Positions 30,312 through 43,351 of a stretch of 64,000 bases of DNA are shown here, piece after piece. The stretch covers positions 310,001 through 374,000 of the forward strand of contig NW_026251738.1 of the NCBI RefSeq assembly GCF_025024155.1, in the 5' to 3' direction. The stretch is from Gamsiella multidivaricata. Its lineage: Eukaryota; Mortierellomycota; Mortierellomycetes; Mortierellales; Mortierellaceae. A program made the position numbers and the translations under genes. A model generated the notes under the pieces. The model was not told where the DNA came from. It made no database searches and was given only the letters and a program-made list of their open reading frames with translations. Within the stretch, counting starts at the first letter, position 1; every line of letters starts with the position of its first letter.

Positions 30312-32443
30312 TTACAGAATAAGGCACTTCTTGGATCTCTTTGAGGGCTGGACCGGGCAGAGGACAGCGCGGATGGCCTCGTCAAAGACGTTCTTGAGGC
30401 CTTTCTGGGTCAAGGCCGAGCACTCAAGGTAGCGGACAGCAGAGATCTCCTTGGCCATCTGGAGACCTTGGGGGTATGAGATGGGCATCATGCGCTTCTC
30501 GCGCAGCTTGTCCAGGGTGTCCTTATCCTCACGCAAATCCAACTTTGTTCCAACAAGGATAGTGGGGATGTTGGGTGCGTGATGGCTGATCTCAGGGTTC
30601 CACTATGTTGCGTAAGGAAGGTAAAAAGGAGGTGACCTTGCGTTAGTAAGTAAAATATACCTTTCATGTGCTAAATTGGCGCTTCTTTTGTTCCGGCAGT
30701 ATGTAGGATGGACGACTTGGGATAGCCTCTCATGCTGAGACCATCCTGGATGCCGAGAGTCGATTCCAATTCATGGCCCTCCTTCCCCTCCCATGCCATA
30801 CGTTTGGGCGCTGTAACAATGAGAGGGGCGAAAGAGCGGGAATAGGGCGGACAGGTACTTTGTGTACCATCTATACTGCTGTTCATGCTATTCATCCTGT
30901 CCATGCTTGGTTGCTTATTCCTTGTTTAGATGCGAGGTCCAAAGATGAAACGCATGTAAGCATTGGGTTGCCTCCTGATATTTTGTTGTTGCTGAGGCTG
31001 ACACCCACTCGAGAAAGCATAGAAGCTGGTGGTCCCTCTGAGGAGAGCTGGGGGCGCATTGTTTGCGGGCTGGTCCATGTGAAACAATGTTGACCGCCAT
31101 AAAACAGGAAAGCATTGCGCATGGCCGATGTTATACGAAGTTGCTGCATCTGTTGTGCTTCCGACTGTGTCATTGTTGTCTGTTGTTACTGCTGCTTGCA
31201 TTGGATCAGGGTCGTACGAAAAGGATTTTCTTTCCGTGGCACGCATGCTCCTGCTCTCCTACAGATGATTGACCACTCGTTTTGACGCGGAGATCCCTGA
31301 AGTCATCGAGATCAGCGACAGCGAATAAAAAACGTAGGGTCCTGTTCTGCGCATTTGTTTGGATCCATAGCAAGACCGGATGTCGATGGCCAAACAATAA
31401 AGCAAGATGCGAATTTTTTTTGAAGATCCATGCATTACCTTGGTCTTGACGTTCTCGAACGAGGGAGGGCTGACGAGGGAGAAGCAGATGAGGAACACAT
31501 CGGTCTGAGGGTAGGAGAGAGGACGGAGACGATCGTAATCCTCCTGACCAGCGGTATCCCAGAGACCCAGGTTAATGGGCTTTCCGTCGACCATGACATT
31601 AGCAGAGTAGTTATCGAAGCTACAAGAGAAAAACAGAGCAGGATTTAGTAAGGATCCAACTGGACGATCTCAGTAATCTCACTTTCTCCTTAACCCCCCC
31701 GAGTTTTGCGCTGAACCAGTAGTGATAGACGCTTATTCAAGCTTTTTTTGTCGTCATCTCGCCTCGTCTGCTACAGGTCGGGCTAATTCTTGGCAGGAGT
31801 TTAGGTCAGCAGGGCAGCATGCTGAGGGGAAAGGGCCTTACACAGTAGGGATATACTCGCCGGGGAAGGCATTGGTCGTGTAACTGATGAGGAGGCAGGT
31901 CTATCGAGAACAAGGGATTCAAACATCGGAGATGAAAGGCCGGATGTTAGTTGCTCAGCTCAGGTGCACCAACAGTAGTTCGACAGAGCAGAGGTGTTCA
32001 GGCAGGGACAGTTCGTACCTTTCCGACGGCACCGTCTAAACATGACAGCAGGTTGGCGGCAAAAAAGCAACAGAAACAGACAACAGTTAGCCATCCGCAA
32101 AACCCACTCCAAAGAAGTCAAAGCGAAAACAAAGGGCTGAGATGCTGGGTCCGTTTGACAGGATAGCATGAGGCCATTGCCAATTGACAGGATAAGGATA
32201 ATGGCATGGCGAGGTGTAGCTGGTGCAGGGTCCTGGTGCTGGGTCATCCGGTGGAGTGCTGGGTCCTGGTAAGGGGGGTGGTAGGTGAGGCCACGAGGGA
32301 CTTTTTTATTTTTCCCAGGGCACTGCCTGGTGAAACATATCGTGCGGGGCGGGGTGCGCGCCAAAAGGTGCGAGATGATGAGGAAGACGAAGAGGGGATG
32401 GAGAAAAAGTACCTCCGACGACAACACACTTGATGGCCTGCAT
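30312..32443 (-). CDS. RAC1: Rac1 Rho-family GTPase
   Basis: Five exons: 32443-32413, 32035-32019 (a 17-nt microexon), 31900-31842, 31619-31439 and 30602-30312. They give 192 residues, the canonical Rac length. Motifs in order: P-loop GDGAVGKT (residues 10-17), switch I YIPTVFDNY, switch [24 protein letters not shown] for guanine specificity, CSALTQ, and the C-terminal CAAX box CLIL after a Lys/Arg stretch. The Leu predicts geranylgeranylation. Rac controls actin, polarity and NADPH oxidases in fungi. WDTAG preceded by GL and the SFENVKTKW segment separate it from Rho1 and RhoA types, and Cdc42 is less likely because of the C-terminus. Introns are 377, 118, 222 and 836 nt. Confidence 0.95.
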
Positions 32444-32577
32444 GATGATGAAGAGAAGAGGGATGGAGCTGTGTGAGGGGTGATGGGGGTGATGGGGAGG
32501 ATGAGGAGGATGAGGAGGCTGTTGTGTGTGTGTATGTGTTTATGAGGTGAGACGAGGAAAGAAAAGAAAGAAAGAGA

Positions 32578-32580
<3 letters not shown>

Positions 32581-32632
<52 letters not shown>
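32581..32632. repeat. GA dinucleotide microsatellite in the Rac1 5' flank
   Basis: About 20 GA units with small interruptions, 140-190 bp upstream of the Rac1 ATG. Confidence 0.85.
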
Positions 32633-32639
32633 GACGAGG

Positions 32640-34961
32640 GAGAGGAGAGTACGAGAAAAGGGTAAAAAGGGTGAGAGAGACACTGCGCTGGCACGGGCAA
32701 CCGCTTATTACAGCCTTTCCTTTCAGATGTCCGCTTGGGCTATTTATTCGCCTAGCGTACGTCTATTTGCAATGAAGTTCATGGAGTTCATGTATAATTA
32801 CCATCGCCGTTGTATGTAGTCCGTACCCGCTGCTTCATTACCCTTCGCCTGGCTTTGGCTCCCTTTTTTTGTTTTGAGTTTGTCCGTTGGGTTCATTTGC
32901 AAGAGCGGAGCGTATTTTTTTTTTTTTTTTTTGTTCGGATACGATAGGATTTGATATAACATGCATGGCATGGCAAGGTAATGAAGGAATGAGGTACCCA
33001 AACACAATACAACAAACTTACCTTGCAGCAACCCCCATCGGCAACATGAGATATTCAATAAAATGTTGCCGACACTACCCATCCCATCCCATCTACGATG
33101 CGATATGTCCATGGTCTGTTTGCGCGCATGCCAATGTACATCTGTCCCATGTCTATACCTAAATTCATACTTTGATGTCCAAGTTCACTTTCGTGCCCTG
33201 TGCCACACTGCCATATCATATGCATCTCAAGTTCATATTTCACGAGCGAAACAACAAGACAACATTGGATAATAGTATCAACCATATCTATCTTTTTAGC
33301 GATCGAATAAAGCCCATCCTCATTAATACCATGGGGAGTTGGTGTCAGCGCGGTCTTTTGTGTTCTGCTCATTATTATTAGCATCATGTATTATGTTATT
33401 TAGCGACCGCATCCCCATCTCTCGGCTCATCGCGATATGGGAAATATTGTCCGCTGAACCACTCGACTCGACTACAAGCTCAAAAAGCTGTCTTGTCCTT
33501 GGGCAGAACGAATGTAGCAATCGAATCGATGCGATGCAAATGGTGTTAGCCTAGATGAAATATGCTCATCTTTTTTTTTTTTTTTTTTTGTTTCTGTACG
33601 CATCGCTGCATGCATATATACAAGCAATCTTCATATTAATAACCAACCGAAAAGAGTTTTATGAAATGAGCATGCCATGAGAGATGAGAGCATTCATTCA
33701 TTCGCCTACCCTCCTTTCTCGACCCATACGATCTACATCCCCACTTTACTCTTTATTCATCACTCTTCTTTCTTTTTTAACCCTTTTCATGAACATATTT
33801 TCTTCGAGCCGTTGAAGATGTGATCCACCAGTTGATACATCGTTAGAACACATTGAATATTTCCTTCGATCCTTCTTGCCTGTTAATCAAGCCTTGCAAT
33901 GGATATACAAATATATATATTTTATTTTTTTTTATTTTTTTTATTTTATTTTTTTTGCCGCCTTGCGTCCTGGCGATGTTCTCCAGCTCTATGGCTAGTG
34001 CAAAAGGAGGATACATGCTTGCTGCACATACCATAAACCATGTCCAATCACGTGTAAGGTTGATTATAATACAATATCTGCCGCTCACCGGCTCACTTTT
34101 TCTTTCTTCTCCTTCCTTCATTTCCCATGGTTCGCTCTCCGTGTTCTATACCCGGCTACAGCCCCGCTGACGTCACGCGTAATGGCAGCGCGTTGTTGCC
34201 TACTAGACATAGCCATACCTGGGATTTCTTCGCGTCTGACTCTCCAATTTTGAAGAGCCCATCGTTGACGTACACTTGGTCAGAATGGTCTGATCGCGGG
34301 CGAGATGATTGGCAGATTTTAATATTTGATTCAGAGATGATGCTATTCGAAACGTTCAATTGGAAAAGCATGGCTAACCAGATCAGGAATGGGTCGACCT
34401 AAAAAAAAAACCCCACTCGAGAGTATACCACACACCAAACAGATGACGCGCAGGAGTTATTAGTGCTGTGTCTAGCGGAAAGAGGAGGACACTTTCGAAG
34501 CAAAGGTATAAAAGGCCAGAGGAGTGAGTGTCTATCTATCGGACGATAAGGAAAGGAGGGCGTTGCTGAGCACCGTAGAAGAGTGTTGGCAGCACTACGA
34601 CTGGATGATGATGATAAGAAAAATTATAAAAAAGCGGTACGTAGCCTGATAAAGTGGGTGCATCCTGGCGCCCTTTTCACTCCATTGTTGATAACTCAGA
34701 CGCGTGCGATAAGATAGTCTCATAATGCGCTGTGCACGCGCCCACCCTTCCTTCTCATTTCTTCATAGGGCGTCATTTTTAAAAGGTCCTTTTCTCTGCT
34801 TTGTTCCTCCTTTACTTCTTTCTCCTCATCTCTCTCTCTCTCTCTCTCCGCTTGAATCTCATTCCTCTCATTCCTTACTCTCATTCCGCTGAATTGAATT
34901 GAACCGAACCCCACTTCCTCTGTTACCTGAAAAGAAAGAAAGAAAGAAAAAGAACACCAAC
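32640..34961. other. Long divergent intergenic region between Rac1 and glycogen synthase
   Basis: About 2.3 kb with no recognised gene. It holds T tracts (~32912-32931, 33571-33589), AT-rich blocks (33900-33960) and many small open frames without protein-like composition. It probably carries the regulatory sequences of both flanking genes. Confidence 0.5.
34507..34514 (+). promoter_or_regulatory. TATA-like element upstream of glycogen synthase
   Basis: TATAAAAG about 455 bp before the ATG at 34962. CT-rich sequence (34815-34850) lies between the two, as in many fungal 5' leaders. Confidence 0.35.
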
Positions 34962-37900
34962 ATGGCCCAGCAACCCCGCAATGTCCACAAACCTCTCCTC
35001 TTCGAAATCGCCTGGGAGGTGGCCAACAAGGGTAACCAAACAGCCAGCTTGACCATTGCCTTGGGCTTCTTGCTCGCAAATTGTCTTATAACTCCAACTC
35101 TTTTGCATCTGTAACTGCAATGGCGATCCTACTCTAGTCGGCGGTATTTACACTGTGCTGAAAAGCAAGAGTCCAGGTAAGCCCTCTTGGCCATTCACTC
35201 GTTTCTTATCCTCACAATATCCACAGCAACGTCAACAATGAACCGCTGACCTGTATACCCCATAAATCTCATTTCGCCTGCTAGTGACAAGCCATGAGTA
35301 CGGAAATCGTTATACAATGGTGGGACCCCTCTCATACAAGACAGCCCCACTCGAGGTCGAGACACTCGAGCCTGACACGCCCGAGCTCCGCTTGACACTC
35401 GAGTCCATGAAGGAGCGCGGCGTCAAGTTCCTCTACGGTCGATGGCTGATCGAGGGTGCGCCCAAGGTCCTGCTCTTCGACACCGGCTCAGTCTACCACA
35501 AACTGGACGAGTGGAAGGGCGATCTCTGGAATGTCGCCGGCATCCCTTCGCCTCCAAACGACCATGAGACAAACGAGGCCATTCTCTTTGGATACCTGGT
35601 CGCCTGGTTCTTGGGTGAGGTAAGCGCTTGCAATCGCTGTACACACTGGAGTTGCTATCTACCATTGATGATTCGTGGGAAAGAGAAACACTTTTCTCTT
35701 TCCTTCCCTGTTTCTTCAACTGATGAGATTATGGGCCTTCCTGGGAAAAAGAAGCGTGCGAGAGGGATATCACATCATGCTTGGAATCGTTCATCTCTCT
35801 TTGTGCTTTATTTTTCCCCAACGGGAACACAATGCAATGGCCTGGCCGGATGCACATGCAAGGGGTTGTGGGACCAGATATCGAGTACATTTCACAAGAG
35901 GATGGTGTGGGCAAAGGAATCAGACAGGAGTTACTGCAGATATGGCATTTGCTTGGATCGGACATGGGCGCGTTTCTGAGTTGCGGTCCGATCCCTTTAG
36001 CTGCTCTCGATTCCTGTTGCTCTCATGCCTGCCTCGTGCGGGTGGGCCACTTTCCTCTCCCCTTTGCTCGGCATTTGAATATCAATCGTATCTTTGCACT
36101 ATCTGGTCCAAGATAGCGAGCGAGCCATGCTATCGGATTTTTCATTCTTTGTTTGTTGGGTTTTTTTGTTGTTGTTTCTTGTGTTCTTTCACAGCATCAT
36201 TAGAGTCGCTTTCCATGTCTTTCTTTACTTTTCATGCGCACTATCAGTCGCTATCATTATATCTGCATCCCCTTGCTTTACTAAATTTTATTGAGACGGC
36301 GACATTAACCATTCTCCTATCCCCACCATCTTAATCCCACTAGTTCTCGGCCCATGAGACTAAGACCGCTATCATTGCTCATTTCCACGAATGGCTCGCT
36401 GGTGTGGGCATTGCCCTCTGCCGCAAGCGTCATATTGACGTCACGACCATCTTCACAACCCATGCGACCTTGCTCGGTCGTTATCTCTGTGCCGGATCCG
36501 TGGACTTCTACAATAATCTCAGAAACTTTGATGTCGATCACGAAGCTGGCAAGAGAGGCATTTACCACCGATACTGCATCGAGCGTGCGGCAACACACTG
36601 TTGTGATGTCTTTACGACCGTCTCACATATCACCGCTTACGAGGCTGAACACTTGCTGAAGCGCAAGCCAGGTACGCAGAATGTTGTTCATTCACGCGGT
36701 TTGACCTGAAACCACAGTGGGTTTTGAACTGACGGTTCTGGTTTCGCTACTTGAATAGACGGCGTATTGCCCAATGGCCTGAACGTGGTCAAGTTCTCGG
36801 CGATGCACGAGTTCCAGAACCTGCATGCGGTCTCTAAGGATCGCATCCACGATTTCGTGAGGGGACACTTTTATGGACATTATGATTTTGATCTTGAGAA
36901 CACGCTCTACTTCTTCACCGCCGGACGATACGAGTACCGCAACAAGGGCTTGGACATGTATATCGAATCTCTTCAACGTAAGTTTCTGACACTCCGATTC
37001 CTCGAAACCTTAATTCTTTATCGTTTTGGCGAGTGTCCAGGCTCATTTGGTTGCCGCCGTCTGGCGCCTAATGCTGCTCAGATGAAAAAAAAAAAAGCAG
37101 CTAAAGGCGTGATTGCTGCAGTCAGTTTCACTCTAACATGCATCTTCCCTATCTGTCCAACTCCCCTTCCTGTCCTGAAAAATGATTTCTCTACATAGGA
37201 TTGAACGAGAAATTGAAGGCCAGCAACTCGGAAATGACGGTGGTAGCATTCATTATCGTGCCCGCCGAGACTCACTCGTTCACCGTCGAGACTTTGAAGG
37301 GCCAAGCTGTTGTCAAGCAGCTCAAGGAGACCGTCCAGGATATTTCCAAGCGCATGGAGACCCGTCTCTTTGAGAAAGCTGCTCGGTAAGCGAGAAATAG
37401 GACCCTTCCTGGGCATATAAACAGGAGGTTGTACAACACTCACTTGCTCACACTAACGTCATTTCCCTATCGTGTTCATGATTCCGGACGAATTTAGCGG
37501 CGGCGATGTGAATACGACCCAGTTCTTGACGAGCGAGGACCAGATCCTGCTCAAGCGTCGCACATTCGCCCTGAAGCGCTCGACTCTCCCTCCGATCGTG
37601 ACCCATAACATGGCCGACGATAGCAAGGATCCCGTCCTGGACCAGCTGCGCCGTCTCGGACTTTTCAACCACCCCTCAGATCGTGTCAAGATCGTCTTCC
37701 ATCCCGAGTTCATCAATTCCAACAACCCGCTCTTTGGCCTTGACTATGAAGAATTCGTTCGTGGCTGCCATCTTGGTGTGTTCCCATCGTATTATGAACC
37801 CTGGGGCTACACCCCCGCCGAGTGCACGGTCATGGGCGTGCCCAGCATTACGACGAACTTGTCAGGATTCGGATGCTTTATGGATGACAATATCGTGGAC

Positions 37901-38626
37901 TCGTCCGAATACGGAATCTATATCGTTGATCGTAGGATGAAATCCGTTGAGGAATCGATCCAACAGCTCTCTGACCAGATGCTGATGTTCTGTCAGAAGA
38001 CTCGGCGCCAGCGAATCAACCAGCGCAACCGAACCGAACGTCTCTCGGATCTGTTGGATTGGAAGCGCATGGGCCTGGAGTACATCAAGGCAAGACAGCT
38101 GGCACTGAGACGTGCGTACCCGGATTCGTTCGATGACGATGATTACTTTGGACTAGATGAGGCTACACAGCAGCAGTTGCAGCTGCAGGAGCAGAGACCT
38201 AAGATTCCGAACCCCCGCTCCGCCCCTGGTTCCCCACGGATCCGGACCCCGATCGAAGGTGTTGATACGGAACTGACCTTTGCAAAGATGTCGAAGGGTG
38301 ATCGAGAGCGGTACCTTCAGTACAAGATGGAGGGACATGATGACGATGACGTGTTGCCAGCAGATCTGGATGATGACTCGCCAGAGCATCACCTGAACAA
38401 TGCCACGGGTACGAATATGCAGATTAAGATGCCGTTCCGTCAGAAGCAGCCGAAGAGGGACGAACCGGAGCCTGAGGGGAACTTTGATGCGGAGGGCGCT
38501 AGCCATAAGGAAGCGCAACAGCAGTTTAGGGACCAGATGAGCGGTGGCGAGAACGGCCAATACTATGGCCGCACTGGTGGTCGTACGCCAGCAGGAACCA
38601 GCAATGGAAACGGATATCATCGTTGA
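34962..38626 (+). CDS. GSY1: Glycogen synthase (UDP-glucose, GT3 family)
   Basis: Seven exons: 34962-35031, 35138-35176, 35285-35619, 36344-36671, 36759-36977, 37199-37385 and 37498-38626, giving 768 residues with frame kept throughout. The start [21 protein letters not shown] is the nucleotide-sugar loop. [31 protein letters not shown] and [17 protein letters not shown] are GT3 signatures. [17 protein letters not shown] near the C-terminus holds the catalytic Glu and the UDP-binding loop. It elongates alpha-1,4-glucan chains in the cytosol. The C-terminal ~150 residues are disordered, with Ser-Pro sites ([12 protein letters not shown]) in the place where yeast and mammalian enzymes are inhibited by phosphorylation. 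It is somewhat longer than yeast Gsy (~705), through this tail. Intron 3 is 724 nt; the others are 87-221 nt. Confidence 0.95.
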
Positions 38627-38742
38627 ACGTCGTAAAGTCGACAATCGCAGGGAAACCCCTTCCCGCCTAACCTCCCCCTCTCCTCTTTTCTTGAAAACGG
38701 CGCCAGGTTTTATTTTTGTCACCATTTGAAACATCCAAAAGC

Positions 38743-38748
38743 AATAAA
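38743..38748 (+). terminator. Poly(A) signal of glycogen synthase
   Basis: AATAAA, 117 bp after the stop codon and before the convergent neighbour. Confidence 0.5.
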
Positions 38749-38762
38749 TTTAACAACAATCA

Positions 38763-38836
38763 ATGCAATGCCATGCAAGTGCCATGCCATGCAAGTGCCA
38801 TGCAATGCAATGCGATGCGATGCGATGCTATGCAAT
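38763..38836. repeat. ATGC(A)-type short tandem repeat between convergent genes
   Basis: Irregular repeats of ATGCA, CCATGCAAGTG and GATGC fill the space between the glycogen synthase poly(A) signal and the stop of the Bin3-type gene. Confidence 0.75.
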
Positions 38837-38846
38837 TGGGTGTTTA

Positions 38847-41058
38847 TTATTTCCTATACATATAAATGTCGCGGTTGAAGTTCCTGGCCCTTCCCTCCGA
38901 ATGCCCCAACAGCCTTCCTTCACGAAACCCGACTTCAGGACCGAGCAGGTACTCCTGAAACATCTCTGGCCGGAACGCGATCTCCTTGTAAGTCGTCTGC
39001 ATCTCTGGCAAGATCTTGCTCCGCCTGTTGTACGTCTCGTATGCCTGGGGCTCCAGTAGCAGGATCCCACCCTTGGCGAGGCTCCGATAGATCTTTTGGA
39101 AGAACCTCTTCAGTCCCGCATCCCCGTGATGCAAATGAACCCATTTCGTCAACGAGAATCTAGAAGAAGAAGAGGGAGAAAAAGAAAAAGAAAAAGAAAA
39201 AAAAAACCAATAAATAAGACAGCGGTTAGGCATGGCCAAAAGCAATGAAAATGTCAGACATTTTTCCAGACAGGATCATGGAAGACGGCGGAAGAAAGGA
39301 GACAAGAACCTACGCAAAGATGATATCCCATTGCTCGGCCTCCGCATCCTGGTGGTTATCGGTCTCTGTGACCCAATCCGCTACGCGCAATTCAATATTA
39401 TGAGGGAACAACACCTCTGTCCTAGATGTCCTCTCGGGCACGGGCAGGAGCCCATGTATCCGGTACATCGCCCTCGGAAAGTATTCCTCGTACGGCAAAT
39501 CCTCCTGATTCGCACCTTCACCTTCCTCGTTGTCGTTGTCGTCGTCAATGTTAGTACTGCTGTTCCTGCTGCCGTTACTGTCAGTGTGACAGCGGCTGTG
39601 TGTCTGAATGTACGCATCGGGCGAAATCTGCGAGAACGTCTTCAACACAAAGTTCTGAGCCTTCCCAATCAAGCTCGGATCAATGTCGACGCCCTGGATC
39701 TTCTTCGGCTTGTAATGCAATGCTAAAAAATAAATAAAAATAAAAATAAATCGTCAGTCCTTTCACCTCTTGCTCTTGAAAACATATTCCTCAGCACCAG
39801 GACAAAATATAGATGAAAAAAAAAAAAACACACACAAGCACTTACCAATAAACACCGTCAATAAAGCGCTATTGCATCCGATATCCAGCACCCGCTTCCC
39901 ACGGAACCATGTCGGATCCAGAAACTCCAACCGCAGATCCACCCTCTTGGCCAGATCTGCCAACGACATCCTCCCGCCGCTCCCTTTCGTCCATAAATCG
40001 GTCGGTGGGAACAAGACCGACAGTTTCGCTTTCCACCGTAAGCCATCCTGTACCTGCTTCCTACTGCTGTCGCCTCCGGTCTTTGTCCGCACTCCTGTTC
40101 CTGATCCCGACATAGATCCAGATCTGTCTGTGCCCAATGATGGCTGTGAAACCTGTATAGGTTTCTTGGTCTGCTCCTCGATCCGCTTCTCATAATAGGA
40201 CGGATAATTTCCATAGGGATACTCTTTTCGATGAGGATGCTTCTCCGGATGGACAACAATCGGCGCCGCGTGTATGATCGTATCCGTCATAGTCCTTGTC
40301 GCCATCGTCATCGCCAGCGCTGCCGCATTCACCGCTGCAGTCACTGTTGAGGGCGATACTAATGCGGTATCTTCTTGATCTGCTCGCGCAGACCTCACCG
40401 TTGGGCGCACACTTCCGAACCCAATTCTCACTCGATTCGCGGTCGAGGCTCCTGGCGCTATCGGACGTAGAGAAGACGTACTTCCCACAGTCACCGCCTC
40501 CGATGATGATGGGAGTGCTGGAATCCAGTGTTGAACAATATCCTTTGCCCGAAAGATACTTTTCTCTGCCTGATCTGTCGATGATCCTCCTGCTGGCACC
40601 GAGGCAGTTGCTGGTACATTACCCTGCTTCTTCTTGCTGCTGCTGCTACTGCTTTTATCCGCGACGATGACGAGGGTATTCCGGCCTATAGAAGAAACAG
40701 GCTTACTCCGAGTGACCTGGCGAGGCACAAGTCCTGATGCGATCGTGATCCGCGGTAAAGGCTTCGCTGCTGATGCTATTACCGATCCTGCGGTCCCTGT
40801 AACCGCAACTGGGGGTATGCCATTCGATCCAGCACCCTTCTCACTCCTGGGTTGTGCAAGTGTCGTGATATGGTTCCTTGCCGATGAGTCTCCTTCTGGT
40901 ATCACTGCCGATCCAGCCTTGGCTATCGTAGTAATAGGCGAGTCTGATCGCTTCTCTTTTGAGGTGCCTGTGAGTAGAGCGTGTCCATTCGTCCGTGATT
41001 TCTTGTCAGACACAGGTTGTGCATTTGATGCCGAAGAAGCGCCCTTGCGTTTTCCCAT
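38847..41058 (-). CDS. Bin3/MePCE-type RNA gamma-monomethyl-phosphate capping methyltransferase
   Basis: Exons 41058-39846, 39722-39314 and 39159-38847, with introns of 123 and 154 nt, give 644 residues. The N-terminal ~370 residues are low-complexity and basic. The SAM-binding domain then shows LDPTWFRGKRVLDIGCNSAL (motif I), IQGVDIDPSLIGKA (motif II), ADWV and WDIIFA, followed by FSLTKWVHLHHGDAGLKRFF. The latter is the Bin3-family signature, and then come GGILLLEPQAYETY and FRPEMFQEYLLGPEVGF. Animal MePCE methylates the 5' gamma-phosphate of 7SK RNA; fission yeast Bmc1 binds telomerase RNA and U6. The RNA target in this fungus is unknown. An upstream open frame continues into the TOM40 3' region, but the ATG at 41058 (MGKRKGASS) is the sensible start. 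Confidence 0.88.
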
Positions 41059-41225
41059 GACCGAGTCGAGAGATTGTGAACGGGGAGGAATGAGAGGAAT
41101 GAAGGAATGGGACGAATAAGCAGGCAAAGCAGGGGTGCGTGTGTTAAAAACAAAAAAATGTATTTGAATGGCTTTACAGTCTAGATAGCGTTTGCTTGCA
41201 ATGTGGATTGGATGCAGATACGCCT

Positions 41226-43126
41226 TTAGACCTCCCACATCATACCGACTCCGAACCTGCTCTGTCCCTGTAGAAGCAATAAAGAGAAAAGACAGACATT
41301 GTTTGTTAACGAACACAAACACCACCATCACCACCACCATCATTAATGATAACTCCATTTTAGCATTTCCGAGTAATAGACGTACCTTGCCATGATCCAT
41401 CTCTCCACTGACCAAGAACGAGAACCCCGGCACGATCTTCTCCTCCAACACCGCCGATACCTTCCCTGTCGTATCGATCTGTCCCCTAAACGTCGACCGC
41501 CTAAACTCGAACTTGCCTCCCACACTCGCCACCGCCTCCCTTCGTCCTCCCGCCGTCACGATCTGGATCTCCGTTCCAAAATCAACCTTCTCCGAATACC
41601 TCAAATAGTACGCCGCCTGGATCGCTCCAAAGCCCTGGTACTGCGCCGTCACAATATAGTCCGGGCCCGTATACTTGGCCACATACGACCAGATCGTCTC
41701 TTCCTGACCCGGTGTCGGACGTTGGTACACAGCTTCGGCACCCAGGGCCAGATGTTGTGTGACAGACTGCAGGTACGAGCCGATAAAGATGCCGGTGCCA
41801 TCGATCGGAGACGGGTTCACGCCCTTCAGGTTCACGTTGAAGTCCCGGCCGCTGTAGTCCTGCTCCACCTGCAACATCGAGTGTCCTGGTGTGTTTGAGA
41901 ACTAGTACGAAGCAAATATAAGAAGTCCTAAGGTTAGTCAATCCATTGCTTCATTTTTTTTTGGTTTTTTTTTGTTTTTTTTTGCATATCGGCAAGCAAT
42001 CCAAGATTTGGTCTTAAGAGATAACAACACGTACCTGCGCCTGTGCCTTCGAGACATTTGAGCTACTCCAAGCGTAGTTTGCCCTCGCCTGCACATTGCC
42101 ATCCGTATCCAAGTTTCCCGACAAGAATGACTATCATTTCAATAGCAAATAATATCAATAGTAAAAATAAAAAAGTCAGCGTCAGTGTTTCCCGCACCAT
42201 AGTATCGACATTTGCCTCCCCCTCCTCCCCTTGTCTCGCAATGACCTTGAACATCACTCTCAAGTCGCCCCCCTAATGGCTTTTTACCTGCTGACCGATG
42301 AACGCAGTTCCAAAGTTATAGCTCGAAGGTGAAGCTGAAGATCCCAATGCGAACGAATGTGTGACCTGGAAGTTGGGCGTCAACGCCTTCGTGATATCGC
42401 ACCGTGCTCCGTCGAATACATGGTTTGTCAAAAACGTATCTGCAATGGAGGAAAAAATAAAAATAAATAGAGTACGTTAGTAAGGATCTATAGTAATGAG
42501 CAAAAGAATATGCTTGCTGTTCTCGACACAAAAAGGGTATAGATGATCCGATCGGCTGTGACAATGCGTTTGATATCGTTGTCGTGCATTGTCCAATTGA
42601 ACCTCCAATATTCCCATACTTTGCTGTTTGAGAAGGAGACATCCAGTTTCCCGCATCAAATCGATAACATAAACCCGGACCAAAATGCCTGCCCTACTTG
42701 CTCATGAGGACCTTGGGATCCGATCAACCAAAAAAAAAAAAGAAAAGAAAGCTATCCAGTCCGGGTTCAGCTTCTGTACTGTATCAATGTCTGTGTCGAA
42801 CATGCGCCGTGCGTTCCATTTCCGAGACTCCTGCTCTCGCCTACTTGCTTCCTGCCCGTACCAATGTCCTGTATCCTACGCATTCCTGAGTATATGGATG
42901 CACTGTGCTGTCGATTGTTAAGCAGTTTTTGACACCTACGTTTGACTTCTCGGTTGACTCCCTCATATGTTCCGGGGTTGGGCAACTTCAAGTCCTCCCG
43001 GAACTGGTTGACCTTGGCGAACGCCGCCTTGGCCTGGTCCAACAGCCCCGTCGGTGCCGCAGGTGCAGGTGCAGGTGTGGTGGGGATGGGGTTGAATCCC
43101 AAGGGTGTCTTAACAGGGGTCGCCAT
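41226..43126 (-). CDS. TOM40: TOM40, mitochondrial outer-membrane protein import channel
   Basis: Five exons, 43126-42940, 42439-42288, 42130-42035, 41901-41386 and 41267-41226 (a 13-codon last exon), give 330 residues, a usual TOM40 size. A Pro/Ala-rich N-terminus leads to LPNPGTYEGVNREVK. The beta-barrel porin_3 region follows: HVFDGARCDITKALTPNFQV, ARANYAW, IFIGSYLQSVTQHLALGAEA, WSYVAKYTGPDYIVTAQY, FEFRRSTFRGQIDTTGKVSA. It ends SRFGVGMMWEV, typical of the final beta strand and beta signal. It forms the pore of the TOM complex. The stop lies 167 bp from the start of the downstream Bin3-type gene on the same strand, so their flanks overlap. Confidence 0.95.
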
Positions 43127-43351
43127 TTCGAGAGAGTAGAATGTCATGCAACAAGGCAGAATTGATTGCTCAGAGGGAGTGCCCGTGTAGGGGGACGCTG
43201 AAGGGACTGCTCCCCCAAACAAAAAAAAAAGCGGGGAGATTCAATTGAGGGGATTGGCTCGATCTTCATTTGACGCGTAAATGTAGTGCGAATACGCGTT
43301 TTTCTACAATGACAATCCTACGACTCGACTCGATCTACAGACCGCCCGCGC

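Noticed and set aside
32526..32819. Open frame with Arg-Glu repeats
   Set aside because: Translation of the GA microsatellite in the Rac1 5' flank.
35284..35979. 231-residue continuous open frame in the glycogen synthase region
   Set aside because: Only 35285-35619 is exon 3; the rest is intron, as the GAG|GTAAGC donor and the missing family similarity show.
39763..41877. Single 704-residue minus-strand open frame linking TOM40 and the Bin3-type gene
   Set aside because: It reads across TOM40 intron 4, the TOM40 3' region and the Bin3 start; splice sites and two conserved families show two separate genes.
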